A stretch of DNA of 10,486 nt from Acidovorax delafieldii (GCA_002327945.1 DCVY01000096.1:5812-16297); one strand, 5' to 3'; numbered from the stretch's first letter, positions 1 through 7,881 are shown. Made by a program: numbers and translations. Notes: generated by a model not told the origin, from the letters alone.

Positions 1-18
1 CTGGTGACAGCAAGCACA

Positions 19-1263
19 TCAGATCCGCTTGAAGACCAGCGTGCCGTTGGTGCCGCCAAAGCCAAAGTTGTTTTTGACGGCTACGTTGATCGGCATGTCT
101 CGCGCCGTGTTGGCGCAATAGTCCAGGTCGCACTCGGGATCCTGGTTGAAGATATTGGTGGTTGGCGGCACCTTCTGGTGGTGCAATGCCAGCACGGTGA
201 ACACGCTCTCAATACCGCCAGCGCCACCAAGCAGGTGACCCGTCATGGACTTGGTGGAGCTCACCACGGTCTTGTAGGCATGCGCACCCAGGGCCGCCTT
301 GATGGCGTTGGTCTCGTTGAGATCACCCAGCGGAGTGGACGTGCCATGGGCATTGAGATAGTCCACCTGGTCGGCGTTGATGCCCGCATTGCGCATGGCG
401 CTCAGCATGGCGCGGCGCGGGCCGTCCATGTCGGGAGCGGTCATGTGACCGGCATCGGCACTCATGCCAAAGCCGCTCAGTTCGGCATAAATCTTTGCCC
501 CGCGGGCCTTCGCATGTTCGTACTCTTCGAGCACCATGACGCCGGCACCCTCGCCCAGCACAAAGCCATCGCGGTCTTTGTCCCAGGGGCGGGAGGCTGT
601 CTGGGGGTCATCGTTGCGCGTGGACAGCGCGCGCATGGCAGCAAAGCCACCGACGCCCAGCGGCGACACGGTGGACTCGGTGCCGCCCGCCACAGCCACA
701 TCGGCATCGCCGTATTCAATCATGCGGCCTGCCTGGCCAATGCAGTGCAAGCCCGTGGTGCACGCGGTCACCACTGAAAGATTGGGCCCCTTGAAGCCAA
801 ATCGCATGGAAACATGCCCTGCCACCATGTTGATGATGGAAGCGGGCACGAAAAAGGGAGTGATACGCCGAGGACCTCGGGCGGTCAACTCGGCGTGGGT
901 GTTTTCGATCAGCGGCAGGCCGCCAATACCGGAACCGATCACACAGGCGATGCGCGTTGCCAGCTCATCGTGCAGCGCTTCCCCTGTGGGCAAGCCTGCA
1001 TCCTGCACAGCCTGGGCCGCCGCAGCGATGCCGAAATGGATGAAAGTGTCCATCGCACGCGCATCCTTGGCGCTGATGTACGACTCCAGATCAAATCCCT
1101 TGACCTCGCCTGCAATCTTGCAGGAAAAGTTCGACGTATCAAACTTGGTAATGAGATCAATGCCGGATTTACCGGCCAGGACATTGGCCCAGGAATCTGC
1201 CACCGTGTTACCCACGGGACTGACACAACCCAGGCCGGTCACGACAACGCGACGACGGCTCAT
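19..1263 (-). CDS. fabF: Beta-ketoacyl-ACP synthase II (FabF)
   Basis: FabF condenses malonyl-ACP with a growing acyl-ACP in the elongation cycle of type II fatty acid synthesis in the cytoplasm. The 414-residue product has the usual FabF length. Visible landmarks are the nucleophilic Cys168 in VVTACTTG, His306 in [11 protein letters not shown], His343 in [13 protein letters not shown] and the C-terminal GFGGTN loop (401-406). The central stretch [18 protein letters not shown] is also typical of FabF. I chose the ATG at 1263 because it gives the family N-terminus [10 protein letters not shown] and has AAGG 8 bases upstream. An in-frame TTG at 1290 would add nine residues without support. It is the last gene of the fab cluster seen here, 47 bp after acpP, and only 18 bases of its downstream flank are in the window. 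The function is near certain. Confidence 0.98.
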   Translation of the reverse strand: MSRRRVVVTGLGCVSPVGNTVADSWANVLAGKSGIDLITKFDTSNFSCKIAGEVKGFDLESYISAKDARAMDTFIHFGIAAAAQAVQDAGLPTGEALHDELATRIACVIGSGIGGLPLIENTHAELTARGPRRITPFFVPASIINMVAGHVSMRFGFKGPNLSVVTACTTGLHCIGQAGRMIEYGDADVAVAGGTESTVSPLGVGGFAAMRALSTRNDDPQTASRPWDKDRDGFVLGEGAGVMVLEEYEHAKARGAKIYAELSGFGMSADAGHMTAPDMDGPRRAMLSAMRNAGINADQVDYLNAHGTSTPLGDLNETNAIKAALGAHAYKTVVSSTKSMTGHLLGGAGGIESVFTVLALHHQKVPPTTNIFNQDPECDLDYCANTARDMPINVAVKNNFGFGGTNGTLVFKRI

Positions 1264-1310
1264 GCGTAAAACCTTGTGCTGATCGCTCAAGTCAGGCGCT
1301 GCAGGCCCGC

Positions 1311-1611
<301 letters not shown>

Positions 1612-1653
1612 GCCAACCCGTCGCACGGATGAACCGACGTTAACTCTCAACAA

Positions 1654-2400
1654 TTACATGTACATGCCGCCATTGACGTGCAATTCCTGCCCCGTCACAT
1701 AGCCTGCCTCACGCGATGCCAGGTAAGCCACTGCATGGGCAATGTCAGCAGGCTTGCCCAGATGGCCAAGAGCGATCTGCGATTGAAGTGCCTTTTGCTG
1801 CTCTTCGGGCAGGTTTGCCGTCATGTCGGTTTCAATGAATCCCGGAGCCACGCAATTGACCGTGATGCTGCGGCTGCCCAGTTCGCGGGCCAGCGCACGC
1901 GTCATGCCGGCCACACCGGCCTTGGCGGCCGCATAGTTGGCCTGCCCCGGATTACCCGATGCGCCCACCACACTCGTGATGCTGATGATGCGCCCAAAGC
2001 GCTGCTTCATCATGGGACGAATCGCCGCACGGCTCATGCGGAAAACGGCCTTGAGATTCGTGTCCAGCACGGCATCCCAATCTTCGTCTTTCATGCGCAT
2101 GGCCAGCGTGTCGCGCGTGATACCGGCATTATTCACGAGCACATGCAAACCACCTTGCTGCTTGACGATGGAATCGAGGAGCGCCTCGATGGCCGCGCCA
2201 TCGTTGACGTTCAGGTTGACACCCCGGCAGCCCGGGTGGGCCGACAGGGCCTGGCTGATGCGCTCGGCGCCTTCATCGGTGGTTGCCGTGCCCACCACCT
2301 GATAGCCACGCGCGGCAAGTTCGAGCGCAATCGCGGCGCCAATACCGCGCGATGCGCCGGTGACCAGCGCCACTTGCGCTTCGGATACGGATTGCGTCAT
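1654..2400 (-). CDS. fabG: 3-oxoacyl-ACP reductase (FabG)
   Basis: FabG is the NADPH-dependent reductase of beta-ketoacyl-ACP, the first reductive step of each elongation round. The 248-residue protein is a classical short-chain dehydrogenase. It has the cofactor loop TGASRGIG (14-21), NNAG (90-93) and a full catalytic tetrad: Asn115, Ser143, Tyr156 and Lys160 (YAAAK). PGFIETDMT follows the active site, and the family C-terminus GGMYM is intact. The FabG-type sequence and the location between fabD and acpP rule out a generic SDR role. Its ATG overlaps the fabD stop (ATGA, 2397-2400), with a GGGAG ribosome binding site 8 bases upstream inside fabD, so translation of the two genes is probably coupled. 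Confidence 0.98.
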   Translation of the reverse strand: MTQSVSEAQVALVTGASRGIGAAIALELAARGYQVVGTATTDEGAERISQALSAHPGCRGVNLNVNDGAAIEALLDSIVKQQGGLHVLVNNAGITRDTLAMRMKDEDWDAVLDTNLKAVFRMSRAAIRPMMKQRFGRIISITSVVGASGNPGQANYAAAKAGVAGMTRALARELGSRSITVNCVAPGFIETDMTANLPEEQQKALQSQIALGHLGKPADIAHAVAYLASREAGYVTGQELHVNGGMYM

Positions 2401-3347
2401 GCCAACAACTCCCGGGTTTCGGCCAGCGTGGCCGGATCAAACAGTGCGGCGCCGACCAGTTCGGGGTCGATGCGCCGGGTCAGGCCCGCCAGCACCTTGC
2501 CGGGGCCACATTCAATGAGATGGGTGACACCGCGCGCCTTGAGCGCCTGCACGCACTCGACCCAGCGCACAGGGCCAAAGGCCTGGCGGTAGAGCGCATC
2601 CCGGATGGCGTCGGCATCCTGCTGCACGGCCACGTCCACATTGTTGAGCACCGGTATCTGCGGCGCGGCCAGCACCGTATCGGCCAGCGCCACGCGCAGC
2701 TTCTCGGCCGCTGGCTTCATCAGGCTGGAGTGGAACGGCGCGGATACGGGCAGCGACAGCGCGCGCTTGGCACCCGCTGCCTTGAGCAACTCGCAGGCCT
2801 TGTCCACGCCCGCCTTGGTGCCGGCGATCACGGTCTGGACAGGATCGTTGAAATTCACGGCTTCGACCACTTCGACCGAGCCCGCGCCAAAGGAAGCCAC
2901 CGCTTCGGCACAGCCGGCGATGACCCGCGAGGCATCCATGCCCAGAATGGCCGCCATGGCCCCCGTGCCCACTGGCACGGCCTCCTGCATGGCGGCGGCG
3001 CGCAGACGCACCAGCGGTGCCGCCTGCGCCAGCGTCAGCACACCCGCAGCCACCAGCGCAGAATACTCGCCCAGCGAATGCCCGGCCACGGCCTGCGGCA
3101 CGGCGCCACCTTCGGCGCGCCAGACGCGCCAGGCGGCAACCCCGGCCACCAGCATGACCGGCTGGGTGTTGGTGGTCAGGGCCAGCGCTTCCTTGGGACC
3201 TTCCTGGATCAACCGGGCAAGGTTCTCACCCAGGGCGTCGGATGCTTCTTGAAGAGTCTGGGTCACGACCGGGTGATCGCCCCAGGCGTCCAGCATGCCC
3301 ACGGATTGCGAGCCCTGCCCAGGAAAGACAAATGCAAAGGATTTCAT
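2397..3347 (-). CDS. fabD: Malonyl-CoA:ACP transacylase (FabD)
   Basis: FabD moves the malonyl group from CoA to the AcpP phosphopantetheine arm, supplying the extender unit to FabH and FabF. The 316-residue protein has FVFPGQGSQ at the N-terminus (oxyanion-hole Gln11), the nucleophile elbow GHSLGEYSA with Ser91, Arg116 in LVRLRAAAMQ for the malonyl carboxylate, and catalytic His206 in SAPFHSSLM. The length is normal for bacterial FabD. Upstream of the ATG there is only a weak GGTGG-like ribosome binding site in the 55-bp gap after fabH. That AT-rich gap may hold a weak promoter, but I could not find a convincing -35/-10 pair. The 3' end overlaps fabG by 4 bp. Confidence 0.98.
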   Translation of the reverse strand: MKSFAFVFPGQGSQSVGMLDAWGDHPVVTQTLQEASDALGENLARLIQEGPKEALALTTNTQPVMLVAGVAAWRVWRAEGGAVPQAVAGHSLGEYSALVAAGVLTLAQAAPLVRLRAAAMQEAVPVGTGAMAAILGMDASRVIAGCAEAVASFGAGSVEVVEAVNFNDPVQTVIAGTKAGVDKACELLKAAGAKRALSLPVSAPFHSSLMKPAAEKLRVALADTVLAAPQIPVLNNVDVAVQQDADAIRDALYRQAFGPVRWVECVQALKARGVTHLIECGPGKVLAGLTRRIDPELVGAALFDPATLAETRELLA

Positions 3348-3402
3348 ACCACCAGATATTTAAATGGAATATGCTCGCGCGCCTGTTCTGCAAGCGCAAA
3401 GG

Positions 3403-4380
3403 CTATAACTTCAGAAGCACCGCACCCCAGGTAAAACCACCCCCCACGCCTTCAAGCAGCAGGGTTTCACCCTTCTTGACCTGGCCCGAGCGCACCGCAT
3501 GGTCCAGCGCCAGCGGAATCGACGCGGCCGACGTATTGCCATGCTGATCCACCGTAACCACCACTTTGTCCATGGACAGTTTCAGCTTCTTGGCCGTGCT
3601 CAGCATGATGCGGATATTGGCCTGGTGCGGAATCAGCCAGTCGATGTCGGCATCGGTCAGGTTGGCCTTGGCCAGCGTGGCACGGGCCGCTTTGTCAAGC
3701 ACACCCACCGCCAGCTTGAACACAGCCTGGCCATCCATCTTGAGCACGGGATCACCCAGCACCGCGCCACCCGCGACGTTGCCTGGCACACACAGAATAT
3801 CGACATACCGGCCATCGGCATGCAGGTCGCTGGCGAGGATACCGGGCGTGTCCGAAGCTTCCAGCACCACCGCGCCCGCCCCATCGCCAAACAACACACA
3901 GGTGGTGCGGTCCTTGAAGTCCAGAATGCGGCTAAAGACTTCAGCCCCCACCACCAGCGCACGCTTGGCAGCACCCGTCTGGATCATGGCATCTGCCACC
4001 GTGAGGGCGTATACGAAGCCGCTGCACACGGCCTGCACGTCAAAAGCGGGACAACCATTGGCACCCAGCTTGTTTTGCAATATGCAGGCCGCCGAAGGGA
4101 ACACCATGTCCGGCGTGGAGGTGGCCACAATGATCAGGTCGATGTCCTGCGGCTGGCAGCCAGCGGCCTCCAGCGCTTTGCGGGCAGCCTCCAGCCCCAG
4201 GTCGCTGCAAGTCACATCCGGCGCAGCGAAGTGGCGCGCCCGGATTCCGGTGCGCTCCACGATCCATTCGTCGGAGGTTTCGATACCGCCCTGTGCCAGT
4301 TCGGCCACCAGATCGGCGTTGGTCACCCGGCGGGGCGGCAGATAACTGCCGGTGCCGGTAATGCGGGAATAGCGTCTCAT
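3403..4380 (-). CDS. fabH: Beta-ketoacyl-ACP synthase III (FabH)
   Basis: FabH starts fatty acid chains by condensing acetyl-CoA (or another short acyl-CoA) with malonyl-ACP. The 325-residue protein has the complete KAS III triad: Cys119 in DVQAVCSGF, His252 in IPHQANIRI and Asn282 in HGNTSAAS. The C-terminal GGGFTWGA motif and the early [10 protein letters not shown] motif are also typical. I chose the ATG at 4380 because it gives [16 protein letters not shown], the family N-terminus. The TTG one codon earlier is unneeded. The ATG shares one base with the plsX stop (TGATG). There is no clear ribosome binding site in front of it, so it probably depends on translational coupling to plsX. Substrate chain-length preference cannot be read from the sequence. 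Confidence 0.98.
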   Translation of the reverse strand: MRRYSRITGTGSYLPPRRVTNADLVAELAQGGIETSDEWIVERTGIRARHFAAPDVTCSDLGLEAARKALEAAGCQPQDIDLIIVATSTPDMVFPSAACILQNKLGANGCPAFDVQAVCSGFVYALTVADAMIQTGAAKRALVVGAEVFSRILDFKDRTTCVLFGDGAGAVVLEASDTPGILASDLHADGRYVDILCVPGNVAGGAVLGDPVLKMDGQAVFKLAVGVLDKAARATLAKANLTDADIDWLIPHQANIRIMLSTAKKLKLSMDKVVVTVDQHGNTSAASIPLALDHAVRSGQVKKGETLLLEGVGGGFTWGAVLLKL

Positions 4381-5432
4381 CAATTGGTTGTCGCTGAAGC
4401 ACCGGGCACAGGCTGAGCAGCAGCGGTCACCAGCAGGGGCGCCGCATGCGCAATCCGGGTCCGGACACGATTGAGCAGGTTGTTGCGGGCTGCATCATAC
4501 GCCCGGTTCAATGCCTGCTCGAAAGCCATGATGTCGGCCGAACCGTGGCTCTTGAACACCAGACCCCGCAGACCCAGCAGCGCTGCGCCGTTGTAACGCC
4601 GGTAGTCCATGCGATTCATGAGTGCTTTGAGAACCGGATAGGCAACGATGGCAGCAGTCTTGGTGAAGATGTTGCGTGAAAACTCTTGTTTGAGCCCCCC
4701 CACCACCATGGACGCCACGCCTTCGCTGGCCTTCAATGCGACATTGCCCACAAAACCGTCACACACCACGATGTCCACGGTGCCTTTGAAGATGTCATTG
4801 CCTTCTACATTGCCATAGAAATTCAGATCACCCGAATTGGCAGCAGATCGCAGCAGTTCACCCGCCTTTTTGATGACTTCACTGCCTTTGATGATTTCTT
4901 CGCCAATATTGAGCAAGCCCACGGTGGGCTCTTCAACACCCTTCAGCACCGATACGAGCGCAGAGCCCATGACGGCAAACTGCAAAAGATGCTCGGCCGA
5001 GCAGTCCACATTGGCCCCCAAATCGAGCACCGTGGTGGCACCTCCCTGGGCATTGGGCATCTGGGTGGCAATGGCCGGACGGTCAATGCCATCGAGCGTC
5101 TTGAGGATGTAGCGGGCAATGGCCATCAAGGCGCCCGTGTTGCCGGCGGAAACCGCCGCGGCAGCCGTGCCGTCCTTGACCTGCTGAATGGCAACGCGCA
5201 TGGACGAGTCCTTCTTGCGGCGCAGGGCAATCTCCACAGGGTCATCCATGGCGACCACCTCGGTGGCCAGCACCACGGTGGCGCGCGCGTGCGAGAAGGA
5301 TTGCAGACTGTCCTTCAAACCGACCAGCAGCAGATGGGCATCGGGATGATTGTCGAGGAACTGACGGCACGCCGCGAGCGTGACGCGGGGGCCGTGGTCG
5401 CCCCCCATGCAGTCAACAGCCAGTGTGATCAT
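4380..5432 (-). CDS. plsX: Phosphate acyltransferase (PlsX)
   Basis: PlsX converts acyl-ACP plus phosphate to acyl-phosphate, the acyl donor for PlsY in phosphatidic acid synthesis. It is a peripheral membrane enzyme linking fatty acid and phospholipid synthesis. The 350-residue protein has the signature MGGDHGP (9-15), SAGNTGAL (95-102), DLGAN (137-141), VCDGFVGN (223-230) and [14 protein letters not shown] (287-300). I chose the ATG at 5432 because it puts [15 protein letters not shown] at the N-terminus as in the family. A TTG 19 codons upstream reaches toward the terminator-like hairpin and is unlikely. The last 20 or so residues are Ala/Pro-rich and look like a disordered tail. It follows rpmF after a hairpin and precedes fabH with a one-base overlap. 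Confidence 0.97.
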   Translation of the reverse strand: MITLAVDCMGGDHGPRVTLAACRQFLDNHPDAHLLLVGLKDSLQSFSHARATVVLATEVVAMDDPVEIALRRKKDSSMRVAIQQVKDGTAAAAVSAGNTGALMAIARYILKTLDGIDRPAIATQMPNAQGGATTVLDLGANVDCSAEHLLQFAVMGSALVSVLKGVEEPTVGLLNIGEEIIKGSEVIKKAGELLRSAANSGDLNFYGNVEGNDIFKGTVDIVVCDGFVGNVALKASEGVASMVVGGLKQEFSRNIFTKTAAIVAYPVLKALMNRMDYRRYNGAALLGLRGLVFKSHGSADIMAFEQALNRAYDAARNNLLNRVRTRIAHAAPLLVTAAAQPVPGASATTN

Positions 5433-5481
5433 GGGCGACTTGTCCGGCCAGCAATGCGGGCCGAAAGATAAATGCAACGGT

Positions 5482-5522
5482 AAAAACAAAGGCCCGCGCT
5501 ACATTCAAAGTAGCAACGGGCC
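5482..5522 (-). terminator. Hairpin terminator or attenuator between rpmF and plsX
   Basis: On the minus strand GGCCCG (5517-5522) and GCTAC pair with GTAGC and CGGGCC (5491-5496) around a 7-base loop. A small internal loop interrupts the stem, and the transcript then reads TTTGTTTTT. This is the form of an intrinsic terminator. It begins about 18 bases after the rpmF stop and lies about 58 bases before the plsX start. No promoter for plsX was recognised between hairpin and gene, so I infer that some transcription reads through. It would then set ribosomal protein output above that of the lipid enzymes. Confidence 0.72.
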
Positions 5523-5540
5523 TTATGAAGAAGGCTAAAT

Positions 5541-5723
5541 TCAGGCTTCAGACTTGTTTTTCAACACCTGGCGGCCACGATAGAAGCCGTTGGGGCTGAT
5601 GTGGTGGCGCAGATGCGTTTCTCCGGTGGTGGGTTCCACGGCAATGCCCGGCACGTTCAGGGCATTGTGCGAACGGTGCATGCCGCGCTTGGAAGGGGAC
5701 TTTTTGTTTTGCTGAACGGCCAT
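5541..5723 (-). CDS. rpmF: 50S ribosomal protein L32 (RpmF)
   Basis: L32 is a small basic protein of the large ribosomal subunit. The 60-residue product starts [20 protein letters not shown] and contains [20 protein letters not shown], both diagnostic of L32. It has no cysteines, so it is the zinc-free form of the protein, as in E. coli. The ATG has a strong AGGAG ribosome binding site 5 bases upstream (5729-5733), which decides the start against a much longer in-frame extension toward 5945. A near-consensus promoter lies about 80-110 bp upstream and a terminator-like hairpin just downstream. The linkage yceD-rpmF-plsX is conserved in proteobacteria. Confidence 0.98.
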   Translation of the reverse strand: MAVQQNKKSPSKRGMHRSHNALNVPGIAVEPTTGETHLRHHISPNGFYRGRQVLKNKSEA

Positions 5724-5804
5724 GATGGCTCCTGGTCTTGAATAGGATTGGTAAAACGCGATCAGCCCATTAAAGACACGAGGGGGATTCGCGTGAAGCC
5801 TTTG

Positions 5805-5833
5805 ATTATATCCCAAACGCCAATTACTGTCCT
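5805..5833 (-). promoter_or_regulatory. Strong sigma-70 promoter of rpmF
   Basis: On the minus strand AGGACA (5828-5833, four of six -35 matches) is followed by a 17-base spacer and a perfect TATAAT (5805-5810). The -35 lies over the last codons of yceD. Transcription should start near 5798, giving a leader of about 75 bases before rpmF. Within that leader ACGCGA and TCGCGT arms (5756-5761 and 5789-5794) could pair around a 27-base loop. The promoter match is direct sequence evidence and the best in the window; any role for the leader stem is speculation. Confidence 0.8.
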
Positions 5834-6375
5834 TTTTCTTCTTTGCGCAGGCCCGCCAACGCAGCAAAGGGGTTGGGTTTTTCGGCACTGGCGGCCTCGA
5901 AATCATCGTCGCTGGAGACCAGCGGCAAGGCCGTGGGGCATTCATCGTGGCGTGGCACCACGGGCAGGGCCATCAGCAGCTCATCCTCAATCAGCTCGCG
6001 CAGATCGAATTCGCGGCTCAGGGCCAGCAGGTCTTCCTCGCTGTCATCGTCCAGCGCCTCGGCCGTGGCTTCGTCGGCCACGAAGCGAAACGAGCGCTCC
6101 ACGGCCAAAGGCACATCCACCGGTGTCAGGCAGCGCTGACACTCCATCGGAAAGGTGGCCTGCACTTGCACATGCAGCCACACCTGCCCGATTCCACCCA
6201 GCGCAGTGCGCATTTCACCCGTGGCCGTCCAGTCCACCCGCAAGTCAGGATGCAGGCTCTTGGCCTCCTGGGACAAGCGCTTGTATTTCAGCAGCGAATC
6301 ATGTCCGGACAGCTGCCCGCCTGCCTGCGCAAAAGCCTTCACGTCGAGCCGATCGGGGGAGAATTCCTTGGTCAT
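5824..6375 (-). CDS. yceD: DUF177 / YceD family protein, 23S rRNA accumulation protein
   Basis: YceD (DUF177) proteins are small acidic proteins encoded next to rpmF and needed for normal 23S rRNA accumulation in bacteria and plants. The mechanism is not established. The 183-residue protein shows the family layout: an N-terminal beta region, the CQRC motif (79-82) in FPMECQRCL, a strongly acidic stretch at 109-116, the helix [14 protein letters not shown] (125-138), Cys146 in DECPTAL and the C-terminal [10 protein letters not shown] motif. The Cys pair plus Cys146 suggests possible metal or RNA contact, which is inference. The ATG at 6375 gives the usual start region but has no good ribosome binding site. 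It lies 25 bp from the divergent maf start and 100 bp before rpmF, and its last codons carry the rpmF -35 box. Confidence 0.92.
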   Translation of the reverse strand: MTKEFSPDRLDVKAFAQAGGQLSGHDSLLKYKRLSQEAKSLHPDLRVDWTATGEMRTALGGIGQVWLHVQVQATFPMECQRCLTPVDVPLAVERSFRFVADEATAEALDDDSEEDLLALSREFDLRELIEDELLMALPVVPRHDECPTALPLVSSDDDFEAASAEKPNPFAALAGLRKEEKGQ

Positions 6376-6381
6376 GGCGGC

Positions 6382-6409
6382 AGTGTAAGAGAATCGGCCG
6401 ATGCATCAA
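6382..6409 (-). promoter_or_regulatory. Candidate promoter for yceD (weak match)
   Basis: The minus strand reads TTGATG (6404-6409), a 16-base spacer, then TACACT (6382-6387). Each box matches the sigma-70 consensus at four of six positions. Start of transcription would fall at about 6375, on the ATG of yceD itself, so the transcript would be leaderless or nearly so. That agrees with the absence of a ribosome binding site, but the match is only moderate and a promoter deeper inside maf is equally possible. Confidence 0.3.
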
Positions 6410-7000
6410 TCCCCCCCATCACAACGCCCTCTGGTATTGGGCTCCACTTCGCGTTACCGCCACGAACTGCTGTCCCGGCTGAACCTGCCTTTCGCGGTAG
6501 CAGCCCCAGAGGTTGACGAAACCCCGCTGACTGCAGAAACGCCCCGCGCACTGGCCCTGCGCCTGGCCCTGGCCAAGGCCTATGCGGTGGCCCGCCAGCA
6601 CCCCGAGGCGGTGGTGATCGGCTCGGACCAGGTGGCCGACCTGGGCGGCCAGCCGCTGGGCAAGCCCGGTACGCACGCGCGCGCGGTGGCCCAGTTGCGC
6701 CAGATGCGCGGCCAGACGGTGATCTTCCAGACGGCGGTGGCCGTGGTCTGTGCGGCCACAGGGTTCGAGCGGGTGGACCTGGCCCCTGTGGAGGTGAAGT
6801 TCCGCGAGCTGTCCGACGATGAAATCGAGCGCTACCTGCGCGCCGAAAGTCCCTATGACTGTGCCGGCAGCGCCAAAAGCGAAGGCCTGGGCATTGCACT
6901 GCTCGACGCCATCCTGAGCGACGACCCCACCGCCCTGATCGGTCTGCCGCTGATCCGCACCTGCCGTATGCTGCGCGCCGCCGGAATGGTCTTGCCATGA
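6401..7000 (+). CDS. maf: Maf-family nucleoside triphosphate pyrophosphatase, YceF type
   Basis: Maf proteins hydrolyse non-canonical or modified NTPs to monophosphates as house-cleaning enzymes. The YceF subgroup prefers 7-methyl-GTP. The 199-residue protein has GSTSRYRHELL (14-24) at the N-terminus, APEVDETP (35-42), GSDQV with catalytic Asp76, CAGSAKSEGLGI (154-165) and GLPL (181-184). The CAGSxKSEGxGI form matches E. coli YceF rather than the dTTP/UTP-type YhdE, which supports the m7GTP assignment. It is transcribed divergently from yceD, the same arrangement as in E. coli. No strong ribosome binding site precedes the ATG. It overlaps the downstream methyltransferase gene by 4 bp (ATGA), so the two are probably co-translated. 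Confidence 0.95.
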   Translation: MHQSPPSQRPLVLGSTSRYRHELLSRLNLPFAVAAPEVDETPLTAETPRALALRLALAKAYAVARQHPEAVVIGSDQVADLGGQPLGKPGTHARAVAQLRQMRGQTVIFQTAVAVVCAATGFERVDLAPVEVKFRELSDDEIERYLRAESPYDCAGSAKSEGLGIALLDAILSDDPTALIGLPLIRTCRMLRAAGMVLP

Positions 7001-7812
7001 GCACACGCCCCGCAACCCCGCCAGACGCACCCGGCTACACCGCCACCAACGGCACGCTGTACCTGGTGCCCGCGCCGCTCGACTTCGGCTGCGACACCCA
7101 GGTGCCTTTGCAGGACGCCCTGCCCGACGGCACGTTGAAAACGGCCGCCCGCCTGTCGCACTGGATCTGCGAGAACGCCAAGAGCACGCGCGCCTACCTC
7201 AAGCGCATCGATCCCCTGCACCCGCTGGCCGCATCGCTGCAGCAGCAAACCATCACCGAGCTGTCGCGTGAGATCCACAAGAAAGGGGACCATGGCGACA
7301 GGGGATCGGTCCCGTTCGACGCCCGCCCGCTGCTGGCTGCCGCACTGTTAGGGCACGACATGGGCCTGATCAGCGAAGCCGGCATGCCCGCCGTGGCAGA
7401 CCCGGGCTCGTCCGTGGTGCGTGCGGCGCACGACCTGGGCATTCCGGTGGTGCCGCTGGTGGGCCCCGTCTCGCTGCTGCTGGCGCTGGCCGCGAGCGGC
7501 CTCAATGGCCAGAACTTCGCTTTCACCGGCTACCTGCCGCAAGACGCGCAGGAGCGCACCCAACGCATCCGCGCGCTGGAATCCCTGGCGCTCAAGACGG
7601 GGCAAACCCAGCTCTTCATTGAAACACCCTACCGCAACGCTGCGCTGTGGCAAGCCCTGGTGCAGACGCTGCAGCCCCACACGCGGCTGGCATTGGCGGG
7701 AGGGCTGACATTGCCCCAGGTGCAGATCCGCAGCCAGCTGGTACGCCAGTGGCGCCAGCAGGCGATTCCCACGGACAACCGCACGCCAGTGGTGTTTGCG
7801 TTGGGCCGCTAG
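6997..7812 (+). CDS. SAM-dependent methyltransferase, tetrapyrrole-methylase fold (RsmI-like paralogue)
   Basis: The 271-residue protein shows the order of motifs of the tetrapyrrole methylase superfamily, closest to the RsmI branch. GTLYLVPAPLDF (19-30) is the first strand, and ENAKSTRAYLKR (59-70) takes the place of the RsmI AEDTR region. ISEAGMPAVADPGS (125-138) is the SAM loop, VVPLVGPVSLLLALAASGL follows (151-169), and FIETPYRN is at 207-214. RsmI itself 2'-O-methylates C1402 of 16S rRNA. This protein lacks the usual GNLGDIT and AEDTR sequences, so it is a diverged paralogue whose substrate I cannot name. A Lys/Gly/Asp-rich segment KKGDHGDRGSVPFD (95-108) between domains looks like a loop insertion and its DNA holds a small inverted repeat. 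The gene is coupled to maf and ends at the palindromic repeat. Confidence 0.85.
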   Translation: MSTRPATPPDAPGYTATNGTLYLVPAPLDFGCDTQVPLQDALPDGTLKTAARLSHWICENAKSTRAYLKRIDPLHPLAASLQQQTITELSREIHKKGDHGDRGSVPFDARPLLAAALLGHDMGLISEAGMPAVADPGSSVVRAAHDLGIPVVPLVGPVSLLLALAASGLNGQNFAFTGYLPQDAQERTQRIRALESLALKTGQTQLFIETPYRNAALWQALVQTLQPHTRLALAGGLTLPQVQIRSQLVRQWRQQAIPTDNRTPVVFALGR

Positions 7813-7881
7813 CTATTTATTTGATAGCTATCAGCGCTTGCTGCATAAGCGCTACCGGCTAATTTCTTCAAAATTTAGCCG
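7811..7881. repeat. Triple palindromic intergenic repeat between convergent genes
   Basis: Three stem-forming palindromes lie side by side. The first is AGCTAT (7811-7816) against ATAGCT (7824-7829), with the perfect GATAGCTATC at 7823-7832 as an alternative fold. The second is AGCGCTT (7833-7839) with AAGCGCT (7847-7853) around a 7-base loop. The third is CGGCTAA (7856-7862) with TTAGCCG (7875-7881), extended by three A-T pairs. The first arm begins inside the stop codon of the methyltransferase gene. No stem is followed by a clear T-tract on either strand, so this is not a textbook terminator. It could still end transcription from both convergent operons. I recall similar AGCGCTT...AAGCGCT elements as dispersed repeats in Comamonadaceae; copy number cannot be seen here. 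Confidence 0.75.

Noticed and set aside
4..777. Long open frame opposite fabF on the plus strand (257 codons)
   Set aside because: It lies entirely antisense to a clear fabF gene, has no recognisable domain and a His/Gly/Arg-rich composition typical of antisense frames in high-GC DNA.
1619..1639. Small inverted repeat CGTCG/CGACG in the fabG-acpP gap
   Set aside because: Five-base arms with an 11-base loop and no T-tract on the transcribed strand; too weak to call a terminator.
3348..3402. AT-rich gap between fabH and fabD as a promoter
   Set aside because: TTGCAG and CATATT/TATTCC-like boxes occur, but spacing or matches are too poor to support a call.
2520..3434. 304-codon open frame opposite fabD
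   Set aside because: Antisense shadow of fabD with low-complexity His/Arg/Gly content and no family motif.
3499..4416. 305-codon open frame opposite fabH
   Set aside because: Antisense shadow of fabH; length is explained by GC-rich codon structure, not by a second gene.
5724..5945. N-terminal extension of L32 reaching to about 5945
   Set aside because: The extra 74 residues run over yceD and the rpmF promoter and are unlike L32; the internal ATG has a strong AGGAG site and gives the exact L32 start.
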